Assembly (NCBI GenBank): GCA_030685065.1
Contig: JAUXQH010000013.1
Span: 1-64,000 of the forward strand
Source: Pseudomonadota bacterium
GTDB lineage: Bacteria > Myxococcota_A > UBA796 > SXON01
DNA: 64,000 nucleotides
Direction: 5' to 3'
The position numbers and the translations under genes are program-made. A model generated the notes under the pieces. The model was not told where the DNA came from. It did not search any database and saw only the letters and a list, made by a program, of their open reading frames with translations. Positions 25,981-34,588 of this stretch are shown piece after piece. Each line of letters begins with the position of its first letter. Position 1 is the stretch's first letter.

Positions 25981-26589
25981 CTATTCCTGCTCGATCAGCG
26001 GGTAGGTGATGGCGCCCGACACGTCGACCGTGAAGTAGTTCCAGTAGTCGAACTGGTAGCCGAACTCGATGACGGTGCCGTCGAACGCGGCGCCCTCGTC
26101 GGACGCGTACTCCTCGAGGCCGCCGTCCGCCTCGCGGAAGAAGTACACCGCCGCCGCGCCGTCCGAGAGGACCACGCCGCGCCAGCCCGTGCCGAACTCG
26201 AGGTAGCCATCACACGCGCTCTCGCGGTCGGGCTCGATCTCGTAGAAGTAGTCGCAGATCCCGCACAGCGCGTGGAGCGCGTCGTAATCGCTGGTGCCCT
26301 CGGCGATCACGGTTCCGGTCTCGAGCACCGTCTCGTCGCACTCGTAGCCGAAGTCCGAGTAGAAGAACCGCCGCGTGGCGTTCCACACCGAGTAGTCCGG
26401 CACCATCACCGGCTCGACGTCGGTGTCCTCGACGTCGGTGTCATCCGTGTCGGTGTCGTCAACGTCCGTATCGGCGGACGTGTCGTCCGCGGCGGTGTCG
26501 TCGACCGGGGCGGCCGTGTCATCCGCGAGCTTGATCGTGCCCGGGGCGCAAGCCGTGAGGAACAAGAAGGCAAGCAACGTGCGTGACAT
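25981..26589 (-). CDS. Lipoprotein with Asp/Thr-repeat spacer
   Basis: A 202-residue lipoprotein. The leader MSRTLLAFLFLTAC ends at cysteine 14. Residues about 22-58 are a low-complexity DDT/DTDVDD spacer that would hold the domain away from the membrane. The folded part (about 62-202) has four cysteines, including CGICDYFYEIE, suggesting two disulphides, and a beta-rich tail. No known family is recognised. Start ATG 26589. The spacer DNA is a near-repeat that could change in length by slippage. Confidence 0.7.
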   Translation of the reverse strand: MSRTLLAFLFLTACAPGTIKLADDTAAPVDDTAADDTSADTDVDDTDTDDTDVEDTDVEPVMVPDYSVWNATRRFFYSDFGYECDETVLETGTVIAEGTSDYDALHALCGICDYFYEIEPDRESACDGYLEFGTGWRGVVLSDGAAAVYFFREADGGLEEYASDEGAAFDGTVIEFGYQFDYWNYFTVDVSGAITYPLIEQE

Positions 26590-26700
26590 GGTCGTTCCCT
26601 GGAATGCCCGGGGGGCTGGTTGCCCTCGAGCTTCAGATTCCGAACGGTACATGCCACGCACCGCGGCCGTTCCGCAAGGAATTGAAGCCGGAAGTGAATG

Positions 26701-26786
26701 TGGTGCGGGAGAGGGGACTTGAACCCCTACGGGAGTTACCCCACCAGGTCCTGAGCCTGGCGCGTCTGCCATTCCGCCACCCCCGC
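26701..26786 (-). tRNA. tRNA-Leu (anticodon CAG)
   Basis: An 86-nt class II tRNA on the minus strand. The acceptor stem GCGGGGG pairs with CTCCCGC (one G-T pair), then A73 and an encoded CCA. The anticodon stem CCAGG/CCTGG encloses CTCAGGA with CAG at 34-36. A long variable arm (TGGGGTAACTCCCGT) and the T-loop GGTTCAAGTCC are present. It reads leucine CUG codons, likely the commonest leucine codon in this GC-rich genome. Confidence 0.96.
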
Positions 26787-26812
26787 GGGTGACTCTACGG
26801 TCGCCCAGCGGT

Positions 26813-28837
26813 TTATGGGGTTCTGGCTTCGGTGTCAAGGCCATCGGGCAGGACTTCTGTCACATCCGGTGTCACATCCGGTGGCTCGTCCGGGGAGTCC
26901 ACCGGCGGATCGAGTCGCCACACCTCCCAGCGCGCCGCCGCGTAGAGGCGGGTCGCATCGCGGAGAAGCTGCTCGCGCAGCCGCGCCTCGGGGTCCGTGA
27001 ACTGCGCCTGGAGCACGCCCGGCGTCAGGAAGGGGTAGCTCTTCTTGATGAAGTGGATGTCGCCCACCAGGAGGTAGCGCACGCCCCCGTCGCGGAGGGC
27101 GTGAAGCGCCTCGTCCCCGTGCTGCCAGGCCCAGTACCGGGTCGGCACGTGGTCCTCGACGGAGCCGAGGATCCACGGCTGCTTCACGTAGTAGCCGTGC
27201 CACGCGAACAACATCGCGACCGGCGCGTCGAGCGGGACGTGCTCCCGCAGGAAGCGAAGCGCGCCCCACGCCGGAAGGGCGTCGGAGAGGAACGCGTCGG
27301 GGGTCTGGTTGCCCGTCGCCACGGCAACGCGCTCGGCGCTGCGCTGGAGGGTCGGGGCGAGGTTGGCGGGGAGGGACACTGCGAGGAGGAGCCAGGCGGG
27401 CCATCGGCGGGGGAGCGCGCCTCCGGCCAGGGCGGCGATCGCGGCGATGGGGAGGAGATACCGCACGATCTGCGCGCCGAGCGCCCAGCCGACGAAGCCG
27501 AGCGCCGCCACGAACGCAAGGCGCCGCACCGCGCCATCCCGCCGTGACGCGGCCAGCGCGGCCGCGGCCAGCGCCGCCCAGAGCAGCGAGACGCGACCGA
27601 GGAACACGAAGGAGTCCGGCTCCGCGCGCATCAGCAGGTTCCACGGCAGCAGGACCGACGCGAGGAGGTCGCGTCCGAGCCCGTACTTCTCGGTGTAGAC
27701 GAACACGAAGGCGGCCCCCGGGATGTCGCCGGCGAGGGAGGCCGTGGGCCAACCGGCGAAGGGGAACAGCGGGTGCAGCCCCTCGTACAGGTTTCGCGCC
27801 CACCACGGCAGGACGGGCGCGAGCGTCGCGACCGCGGCGTAGAGGACGCGCCGAGGGTGCGTGCGGAGCCCATCCCAGGCCGCGATCAGCGCGAGACCGG
27901 CCACGGCGGGCGCGGCCGTGTACTTCGCGGCGAGGGCGAAGCCGCACATCCACCCCATCAGGACCCAGCGCCGCGCCAGCATCGCGTCCGCGGCCACCAG
28001 CAGCCACAGGGCCACCACGTGATTGTTGTAGGCCAGGCCGGACTCGCGGAGCCAGCTCCACGAGCCGAGCAGGGCCAGCGCGGGCAGATCTCCCTGGCCG
28101 CGCCCGAAGCGGGCCTCCGCCAGCGCGCGCACGCCGAGCGCGACGACGGCGGTGATGGCGAGGTGCCAGAGGCGCGGGGCCGCCTCGCCTCCGAGGGCGT
28201 AGAGCAGGGCGAACACGAGGTGTACCGGCAGCGGACGGCTGCCGTCGGGGTTGAGGAAGCCGCCGAGCAGATGGCCGGACTCGACCATCCGGCGCGGGAG
28301 CGCCAGGTGGTAGGAGAGCTCGTCCGTGTCGGTCGGGGGCGCGAGCGCCTCGATCAGGCCGGGCACGAGGAACACCAGGCCGATCACCCACACGGCGGCG
28401 GGCACCTCGGGGAGGCGTACGCGCGGGCGCGCGGCCCAGCCGGCGGCCGTTGCGAGCACGACCGTGGCCGCCGCGGTTGGGCCGATCGCTCCGCCCAGCG
28501 CGAAGAGCCCCATCCCGGCGCCCTGGAGGGCCACCCCGAGGCCGAGCGCCGCGAGCCAGCCCGAGGGGGCGTCGAGCGCGTCGGGTGCCGTGGCGCGCAG
28601 CAGGGCGGCGCCTGCGCCCATCGCCGCGACGAGCGCCAGCACGGCCGGGACTCCGCCGCGGGCGAGCGCGAGGAGCGCCTCGGGTCGGATGGTGCCGGCC
28701 GGGTCGAGCGCCACGAACGCGACGGCGAGCCCGACCGCGAGGAGGGCGGCGAGCCCGGCTCGATGGGGGGAGGGGCCGCGAGGCGCGGGGCTCCCGGGGC
28801 CCTCGGCCTCCGCGACGGCGGGCGCGGGCCCGCTCAT
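26813..28837 (-). CDS. GT39-like membrane glycosyltransferase
   Basis: A 674-residue polytopic membrane protein of the PMT/ArnT (GT-C, GT39-like) type. About a dozen hydrophobic segments are followed by a soluble C-terminal tail. The early extracytoplasmic loop APPTDTDELSYHLALPRRM carries the acidic pair (D-E) expected of the catalytic first loop, and GCAGFALAAKYTA-like and WARNLYEG motifs follow. Such enzymes move sugars from polyprenyl-phosphate donors to lipids or proteins on the outer face of the inner membrane. It starts at ATG 28837, overlapping the upstream stop as ATGA. The tail contains a DVTPDVT repeat. Confidence 0.8.
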   Translation of the reverse strand: MSGPAPAVAEAEGPGSPAPRGPSPHRAGLAALLAVGLAVAFVALDPAGTIRPEALLALARGGVPAVLALVAAMGAGAALLRATAPDALDAPSGWLAALGLGVALQGAGMGLFALGGAIGPTAAATVVLATAAGWAARPRVRLPEVPAAVWVIGLVFLVPGLIEALAPPTDTDELSYHLALPRRMVESGHLLGGFLNPDGSRPLPVHLVFALLYALGGEAAPRLWHLAITAVVALGVRALAEARFGRGQGDLPALALLGSWSWLRESGLAYNNHVVALWLLVAADAMLARRWVLMGWMCGFALAAKYTAAPAVAGLALIAAWDGLRTHPRRVLYAAVATLAPVLPWWARNLYEGLHPLFPFAGWPTASLAGDIPGAAFVFVYTEKYGLGRDLLASVLLPWNLLMRAEPDSFVFLGRVSLLWAALAAAALAASRRDGAVRRLAFVAALGFVGWALGAQIVRYLLPIAAIAALAGGALPRRWPAWLLLAVSLPANLAPTLQRSAERVAVATGNQTPDAFLSDALPAWGALRFLREHVPLDAPVAMLFAWHGYYVKQPWILGSVEDHVPTRYWAWQHGDEALHALRDGGVRYLLVGDIHFIKKSYPFLTPGVLQAQFTDPEARLREQLLRDATRLYAAARWEVWRLDPPVDSPDEPPDVTPDVTEVLPDGLDTEARTP

Positions 28838-30177
28838 GACGACGGCCGGAGGCGAACGGCGTCCCCGCCCGGATGGGAGAGCGTGATCCGGCCGATGCCG
28901 ACGGGCCCGTCGGGCACCCACGCCGCCCCGTCCCAGCGGTCCATCACCCAGCCCTCGACGGGCCAATCGAGCGTCCACGTCACCAGCCCCTCCCGGTGTG
29001 CGCCCCGCCACCCGCCCGGCAACGTCCGCCCGACCCCCTGCGCGCGCGGATCGTCGTCATCGAGAACCAGCTCGGGAACGGTGGCGACGAGCAGCTGGAC
29101 CCCCTCGCGAAACAGCAACCACGGGCCCCAGCGAGCGGGCGCGCGCTGGTGGCCGGGGCGGTGCAGCTCGACGCCGTCGGAGCAGCGCACGTCGATGTCG
29201 CCGGTGCCGGCGCGGAGGGCGCCACGATCCTCCCAGCAGGCGACGGGGCCCCAGAGGCCGAGGCCGTGCGCGAAGCCCGTGTCGGCGGCGTAGACGCGGC
29301 GCTCGCCCCGGGCCATGTCCTGCACGTACACCCCCTCCTCATCGAGCCAGGCGAGCCAGCGCCCATCGCCGACGACGTGCCGCTCGCTGCGCGCGCTCCT
29401 CGCCAGGGGAGACCGTTCGCCCTCTGCCGTGCGCGTCCACACGTCCTCGCCGGTGAGCCCTCCGTCCTCCACCCAGGCGGCCCAGGGCCACGCCAGCGCA
29501 GCCGGGTACCACGGCAGCGGCGCCGCGTCCGTACGCTCCCGGATCCGCTCCGAGAGGGGAAACGCCTCGACGTGGCCCGCCCACGCGAACACGCCGTGCT
29601 CCCCGTCCGTCGCCGGAGGGCCTACCGTCGCCCCCGCCACGCGGCCCTGGTTCGGGACGGGGCTCGCGTCAGGGAGCCGCCAGAGCCCGAGCTGCGGGAC
29701 GAGGATCGCCCCCGGCCCGATCCCGGGGGCCTCCGCGCTCGCCGACAACGTGACGGCCTCGAGCGAGCCGAGGTTGTACGCGCGATCGACGCGGCCGGTG
29801 GTCGAGCACCACACCACCCATGGCCCGGCCAGCGTCGGAAAGCGGTCATCCCGGCAGGAGCCGGCCTCGATCGTCGGGAGCGAACGGACCTCGGGGCGCA
29901 CCAGGACGGTGCCGTTGTCGCCGGCGGGCTGCACATCCAGGATGATCGACACCCCGCCGGCCGAGACCTCCAGCGGGCCGGGGCTCCGGGGGGTGACGCG
30001 CGCCTCGAGGCCGAGATCGTCGTCCACGCCGCGCCATCCGACCTCGGCGGGCCAGCCGCCGGCCCAGGATGCGAACAACCGCACCGGCTCGCCGACCTCG
30101 GGCCGAAGATCGGAGGCGGCGAGCGCGAGGACGGCGACCCCTCGAAGCGCAAGAACGCGCGGCACCGGCTCGATCAT
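28834..30177 (-). CDS. Exported propeller-like hypothetical protein
   Basis: A 447-residue protein with a signal peptide (RVLALRGVAVLALAAS). After an Ig-like first segment (about 25-90), it shows repeated short strands with W-containing turns (GPWVVWCSTT, PWAAWVEDG, GRWLAWLDEEG, GPVACWEDRG, GPWLLFREG). This is reminiscent of a TolB-like six-bladed propeller. No catalytic motif is seen. It is coupled to the GT39-like gene by a 4-bp overlap, so a role beside surface glycan assembly is possible. Confidence 0.65.
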   Translation of the reverse strand: MIEPVPRVLALRGVAVLALAASDLRPEVGEPVRLFASWAGGWPAEVGWRGVDDDLGLEARVTPRSPGPLEVSAGGVSIILDVQPAGDNGTVLVRPEVRSLPTIEAGSCRDDRFPTLAGPWVVWCSTTGRVDRAYNLGSLEAVTLSASAEAPGIGPGAILVPQLGLWRLPDASPVPNQGRVAGATVGPPATDGEHGVFAWAGHVEAFPLSERIRERTDAAPLPWYPAALAWPWAAWVEDGGLTGEDVWTRTAEGERSPLARSARSERHVVGDGRWLAWLDEEGVYVQDMARGERRVYAADTGFAHGLGLWGPVACWEDRGALRAGTGDIDVRCSDGVELHRPGHQRAPARWGPWLLFREGVQLLVATVPELVLDDDDPRAQGVGRTLPGGWRGAHREGLVTWTLDWPVEGWVMDRWDGAAWVPDGPVGIGRITLSHPGGDAVRLRPSS

Positions 30178-30199
30178 GCGGCGAGCCGGGTGGGGAGCG

Positions 30200-31591
30200 T
30201 CAAGGCGTCGCGGTGTCCTCGGCGACGCCGCAGCAGCTGACGGTGAGGATGACCGTGTCGGTCACCGTGGCGCCCGTGCAGTCGGTGACGGTGAGCTCGA
30301 ATTCGAACGGGGTCTCCGTGCACACGTCCGGATCGGTCGGCGCGGAGTCCTCCAGCGTGACCGTCGTGACCAGAGTGTTCGGGTCCGCGATGCTCGCGTC
30401 GGCGTTGTCGGTGGCCCACCGGACGATCAGCGGATCGCCGTCGGCGTCCGTGACCGTGGCGGTCGAGCCGAGCGGGACGGTCTGGTCGGCGCACTCGTCG
30501 CAGTCGAAGGTGTAGCCGCTCACCTCGCACGTGGCGGAGCCGCCGTCCACCGTGGTGTCGACGCCAGCCGTGATCGTGGGGCGCTCGTTACTGCGACGCT
30601 CCGCCGCGGAGACCGTCATCATGTCGGGCGAGGACCAGGTGGTGCCGTCCGTCACCGCGCAGGAGAGCACGTACTCGCCGGCCACGTCGGGGTAGAAGGT
30701 CGGCCGGACCGCCGTACGATCCGAGAACGTGGTGTTCCCCACCGCCGAGCCGGTCGGCTTGGATTGCACCTCCCACATGTACTGCAGCGGGTCCCCGTCG
30801 GGATCGGCCGAGCCCGAGCAGTCGAGGAGCACGGTCGTGCAATCCTCGCCGGCCGGCTGGTCGTCGCCCGCGTTGGCGACCGGCGCGTGGTCATCCCCGA
30901 GGGCGGTCACGGTCACGGCGTCGGACACGGAGCGCGCGAGCCCGTTGTTCACGACCAGGTTGAGGACGTACACGCCCTTCTGATCGGGCGTGAAGGAGGC
31001 CCCCACGGTGTCGGCGCCGGAGATCGTGCTGAGCGTCGAAGACGTCGGCTTGTCGACGACCGACCACGAGTACGTCAGCGTCCGGCCCTGCGGGTCGTAG
31101 CTGAGGGACCCATCGAGCGCGACGAGGGTTCCGACGTTCGTCAGGATGTCGGTGCCGGCGTTGGAGACCGGTACGCTGTCGGGCTCTTCGATGGTGACGA
31201 TGACGTAGTCGGGGTCGGACTCGGCCCCGTTCGGGTCCGTCACGGTGAGCTTGATCACGTAGGTGCCGACCGCGTCCGCCGTGAAGCTCGCCCCGGGCTC
31301 CCCCCCGTGATTGGGATTGAACGGAGCGGAGCTCGTCGCGAGCGTGGAGGTGTCCGGAACGTGGTCGAACGACCAGTGGAACGCCAGCGGGTCCCCTTCG
31401 GGATCGCTCGACGCGGCTCCGCTGAGCGCAACGGGCGTGTCGGCGGTCTGGTTGATCGACTCACCGGCTTCGGCGATGGGCTTCCCGTTGACCGCGACGG
31501 GGATGTCGGTGTCCGTGTCGCCCGCGTCCTTGTCGCCGGTGGTGCAGGCGGGGAAAACGGCGAACAGCGCCAGGAAGAGAGAGGTGCGCAT
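30200..31591 (-). CDS. PKD-repeat lipoprotein (A)
   Basis: A 463-residue lipoprotein with leader MRTSLFLALFAVFPAC and a short DAGDTDTD spacer. At least three PKD/Ig-like domains follow, each marked by an AxAGxD entry, a SDPEGDPLAFHWSF-type middle (also DPQGRTLTYSWSV and DPDGDPLQYMWEV) and a GTYVIKLTVTD-type exit. The last domain is cysteine-rich (TFDCDECADQTVPLG, ending VSCCG). PKD arrays usually mediate adhesion or display. The gene is 10 bp downstream of a related PKD gene. Confidence 0.85.
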   Translation of the reverse strand: MRTSLFLALFAVFPACTTGDKDAGDTDTDIPVAVNGKPIAEAGESINQTADTPVALSGAASSDPEGDPLAFHWSFDHVPDTSTLATSSAPFNPNHGGEPGASFTADAVGTYVIKLTVTDPNGAESDPDYVIVTIEEPDSVPVSNAGTDILTNVGTLVALDGSLSYDPQGRTLTYSWSVVDKPTSSTLSTISGADTVGASFTPDQKGVYVLNLVVNNGLARSVSDAVTVTALGDDHAPVANAGDDQPAGEDCTTVLLDCSGSADPDGDPLQYMWEVQSKPTGSAVGNTTFSDRTAVRPTFYPDVAGEYVLSCAVTDGTTWSSPDMMTVSAAERRSNERPTITAGVDTTVDGGSATCEVSGYTFDCDECADQTVPLGSTATVTDADGDPLIVRWATDNADASIADPNTLVTTVTLEDSAPTDPDVCTETPFEFELTVTDCTGATVTDTVILTVSCCGVAEDTATP

Positions 31592-31601
31592 CCGAGTGCT
31601 C

Positions 31602-32972
31602 CTACGGGCTGTACTCGCCGGTGCAGGTGTAGGTGATCTTGACGATGTCGGTGTCGGTGTCGGCGCAGTCGCTGACGCTCAACACGACGTCCCAGCCCCG
31701 TGTCGTCGCGACGTTGTACGTCGCCGGGAACGAGGGGGTGAGCACCTGGGTCTCCGGGCTGTACCGCGAAGCGATGGTGAGCTCACCCGAGGCGTCGGAC
31801 CACAAGAAGTCGACATCGTCGCCGTCGATCGGATCGTCGGAGGCGGTGCCGTCGAGCGTCACGTCCTCCTGCGGGCAATCGGCGCACGTGAAGACGTAGG
31901 AGGCCGTGTCGCATTCCGCGGCGACGACGATGGTCTGGTCCTCGCCGGCGTTCGCGATGGGCCGGTTGTTCGCCGACTCGTCCGTGAACGTGTAGCTGAC
32001 GATGTCCGGAGGCGAGTCGTACGTGCCGTCGTTCACGCGCAGCTCGAACGTGTAGGTGCCGACCATGTCCCAGTGGAAGACCGGGTTGGCCAGGGCCTCC
32101 TCGCTCTCCGCGAACGACGCGGTGGAGCCTGACGGGGCGGTGAGGAGCGACCAGGCGTAGCTGAGGTCGGCACCCTCGGGGTCGTAGCTTCCGTAGCCGT
32201 CGAGCTCGAAGTTCTGGTCGGTGCAGGGCGAGAGCGCGCTGCTGTCGCCCGCGTCCGCCACGGGCGGGGCGTTGGTGGACGCCACCGTGATGCTGCAGAA
32301 GTCGGCGCCGGACCAGTTGCTCCCGTCGGTCACCGCGAGGCCCACGACGAAGACGCCGGCGCAGTCGGGCACCACGGAGGGGTTGACGGTGCTGGCGTTG
32401 AACATGTCGGCGGCGGAGAGTCCGGAGCAGGACGGCACCGACGAGAGGGACCACTGGTACTCGAGCGCCGCGCCTTCGGGGTCGCTGGAGGCGGATCCGT
32501 CGAGGTCGACGCGCTGGTCGACCTCCGCGGTGACGTTGTTCCCGCAGTCGGCGAGCGGCGCCGCGTTGCCGGACGCGACCGTGATGACGATGTAGTCGGC
32601 GGCCGAGACCGCTCCCGACGAGTCGGACGCCGTCACGGAGACGACGTAGGTGCCCACGACGTCCGGAACGAACGAAGGGGTGGCCGGGTCGGAGATATCG
32701 AGGTCCGACGTGTCGATCGCGGAGTCGACGGGTGCGGACTCGACGACCCAGGTGAGGATCGCCTCGTCGCCCGAGGTGCACACCGCGCCCGACGCCGTGG
32801 GCGCCGCGGCGGCACCGAGGGTGATCGACTGGTCGGCCGAGCCGACGACGGACGGGCCCGCGCACGCAGACGCGGAGTCTTCTCCCTTGTCCTCCGAAGG
32901 AGGGACGACCACGCAGGCCGGGATGGCTGCCAGAGCCAGGATGCCGAAGGAGGCACGGAGGATTGGAGTCAT
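31602..32972 (-). CDS. PKD-repeat lipoprotein (B)
   Basis: A 456-residue lipoprotein with leader ending LALAAIPAC (cysteine 20). It carries about four PKD-like domains with SSDPEGAALEYQWSL, YDPEGADLSYAWSL and exit motifs GTYVVSVTASD and GTYTFELRVND. The final region has cysteine pairs (FTCADCPQEDVTLDG, VSDCADTDTD) like those in the neighbour. The two genes are probably an old tandem duplication in one operon, transcribed divergently from the barrel gene at 33044. Confidence 0.85.
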   Translation of the reverse strand: MTPILRASFGILALAAIPACVVVPPSEDKGEDSASACAGPSVVGSADQSITLGAAAAPTASGAVCTSGDEAILTWVVESAPVDSAIDTSDLDISDPATPSFVPDVVGTYVVSVTASDSSGAVSAADYIVITVASGNAAPLADCGNNVTAEVDQRVDLDGSASSDPEGAALEYQWSLSSVPSCSGLSAADMFNASTVNPSVVPDCAGVFVVGLAVTDGSNWSGADFCSITVASTNAPPVADAGDSSALSPCTDQNFELDGYGSYDPEGADLSYAWSLLTAPSGSTASFAESEEALANPVFHWDMVGTYTFELRVNDGTYDSPPDIVSYTFTDESANNRPIANAGEDQTIVVAAECDTASYVFTCADCPQEDVTLDGTASDDPIDGDDVDFLWSDASGELTIASRYSPETQVLTPSFPATYNVATTRGWDVVLSVSDCADTDTDIVKITYTCTGEYSP

Positions 32973-33043
32973 GCGTCAGGCTCCGGCGGTGGACGGGGTT
33001 CGGGCGCCGTGTGAGGGCACCCGTTCGGTGGGGCAGTGTACGG

Positions 33044-33853
33044 ATGGGAACGCGTCGCCGTCAACACGATCTTGACAGCAGGTGCAGGCGGGGCCTGCTG
33101 GCGATGTCGGTCGTCGCGACGGTGCTCCGCAGCGGGGCAGTCAGGGCGCAGGAGTGCTGGCAGCCGAGCGCACTGTCTCCTCCCGGCGACCAGATCGCAA
33201 GCAATTCCTTCACGTCACTCGCCGGCGTCGACGGCGCCGTGGGCTATGTGCCCCCGTTTCGCGTCGGGACGCGAAACCGTCTGACGCCCTCCGTGAGCGC
33301 CAGTGTCCGACTGGCGCCCTTCGAATTGCAGGCGTCCTGGGGGTGGGTCGTCGATGCCAGCGAAGCCGGTGGGGTCGTGCATGGGCCAGGAGATCTCCGC
33401 CTCGGCACCGTCGTGACGCTGGCGCACTTTTCCGAATTCGACGTGACCGCCGGATGGGAGGTCAAGTTGCCCAACGCGAGCGACGAGGGCGAGATCGGCA
33501 CCGATGAGACCGACGTGAGCTTCGGCGCGACCGCCGGGTGGCGGCGCGGCCCGGTCTCGGCGCGTCTGGGCGTCGGCCTGGCGGTCCTGGGCAACCCGCT
33601 GCGCTTCGCCAACCAGGACGACGTGGCGATGGTGCGCGGCTCGGTGGCGTGGACCTCCGGCTTCGTCCGCGTGATCGGACGAGCCTCCGCGGACCTCCCG
33701 ACGCCACGCAATCCCGTTCGGAGCGAGGGGGACATCGCCTTGCAGCTAGGAACCCGCTGGTTCGGGCTGGTGCATGCCGGCGGCGGTTTCGTGCCCGCGT
33801 CGGCCGATTGGCACGCGGGTCTGGCCGTCGGCTTCGCGTCGGCCCTTCCCTAA
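33044..33853 (+). CDS. Outer-membrane beta-barrel, transporter-like
   Basis: A 269-residue protein. From ATG 33044 it has an Arg-rich n-region, a hydrophobic core (GLLAMSVVATVL) and a probable cleavage after VRAQ; a later ATG at 33104 would shorten the signal peptide too much. The mature part has alternating strands typical of the MetA/phenol-degradation type transporter barrels (RLAPFELQASWGW, FDVTAGWEVKLP, ARLGVGLAVLG, LVHAGGGFVP). The C-terminus is FASALP rather than an aromatic residue, which is atypical. Function unknown. Confidence 0.7.
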   Translation: MGTRRRQHDLDSRCRRGLLAMSVVATVLRSGAVRAQECWQPSALSPPGDQIASNSFTSLAGVDGAVGYVPPFRVGTRNRLTPSVSASVRLAPFELQASWGWVVDASEAGGVVHGPGDLRLGTVVTLAHFSEFDVTAGWEVKLPNASDEGEIGTDETDVSFGATAGWRRGPVSARLGVGLAVLGNPLRFANQDDVAMVRGSVAWTSGFVRVIGRASADLPTPRNPVRSEGDIALQLGTRWFGLVHAGGGFVPASADWHAGLAVGFASALP

Positions 33854-33913
33854 AGCCGGTCGGGTGTATAGCCATCCGTCGCGTCGACGGGTGCGCCCGC
33901 CGAGGAGACGTGT

Positions 33914-34564
33914 ATGGCCTTCTTCGACTTCCTTCTCGGTGGCCCCGCCGGCCAACTCAAGCGACATGCCCGCCGGGTGGCGAACCGCGATGCCCAGGCG
34001 GAGGACCGCGAGGCCTCGGCCCACTGGCTCGCGCAGAACGGCTCGGAGGAGGCCCTCTTCGCCATGTGCGCGCGCTTCGCCCTCCAGCTCGAGCACGGGC
34101 TGAAGGACCGGAAGGAGAAGGACATCGTGTTCGACCTCCTCGTGGAGCACGGGCCGCGTGGGGCCGTGGTGGCACGCCGCTGGGCGGCCGAGAACCCGAA
34201 TTTCCACCACGCGGTGCGCCTCGTGGAGCGCATCGAGGGCCCGGAGGCCGCCGTGGGGCTGCTCCTCGACCTGCTCGCGGCCGAGCAGGTCGAACAGGAA
34301 TTCAAGCCCGAGAAGAAGCGCAACCTGCTCATCTCGCTCGCCGAGCGCCGCAGCGAGCGCGTGGTCGAGGCCGCGCAGCGCTTCCTCGTGGACTTCGACG
34401 AGGGCGTGCGGCACGCCGCCATCGAGGCGATGGCCGCGCAGCCGGGAGATGCCGCGGCGCCGTACCTCGCGAAGGCGCTCGCGAACCCGACCGAGGAGAG
34501 CACGCGCATTCGCGGCCGCCTCGTCGAGATCTTCCAGCAGCGAAAGTGGCCGATCCGGTCCTGA
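33914..34564 (+). CDS. HEAT-repeat-like cytoplasmic protein
   Basis: A 216-residue, entirely helical, soluble protein with no signal peptide. Helical pairs such as AAVGLLLDLLAAEQVEQEF, NLLISLAERRSERVVEAAQRF and EGVRHAAIEAMAAQ resemble HEAT/armadillo repeats, most clearly in the C-terminal half. Such proteins act as protein-binding scaffolds. Start ATG 33914, 60 bp after the barrel gene, with GGAGACG upstream. Confidence 0.7.
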   Translation: MAFFDFLLGGPAGQLKRHARRVANRDAQAEDREASAHWLAQNGSEEALFAMCARFALQLEHGLKDRKEKDIVFDLLVEHGPRGAVVARRWAAENPNFHHAVRLVERIEGPEAAVGLLLDLLAAEQVEQEFKPEKKRNLLISLAERRSERVVEAAQRFLVDFDEGVRHAAIEAMAAQPGDAAAPYLAKALANPTEESTRIRGRLVEIFQQRKWPIRS

Positions 34565-34588
34565 TCCTCACTGCGGGGGAGCAGGCGC

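Noticed and set aside
26583..26792. Short plus-strand frame over 26583-26792
   Set aside because: It runs antisense through tRNA-Leu and has no independent support.
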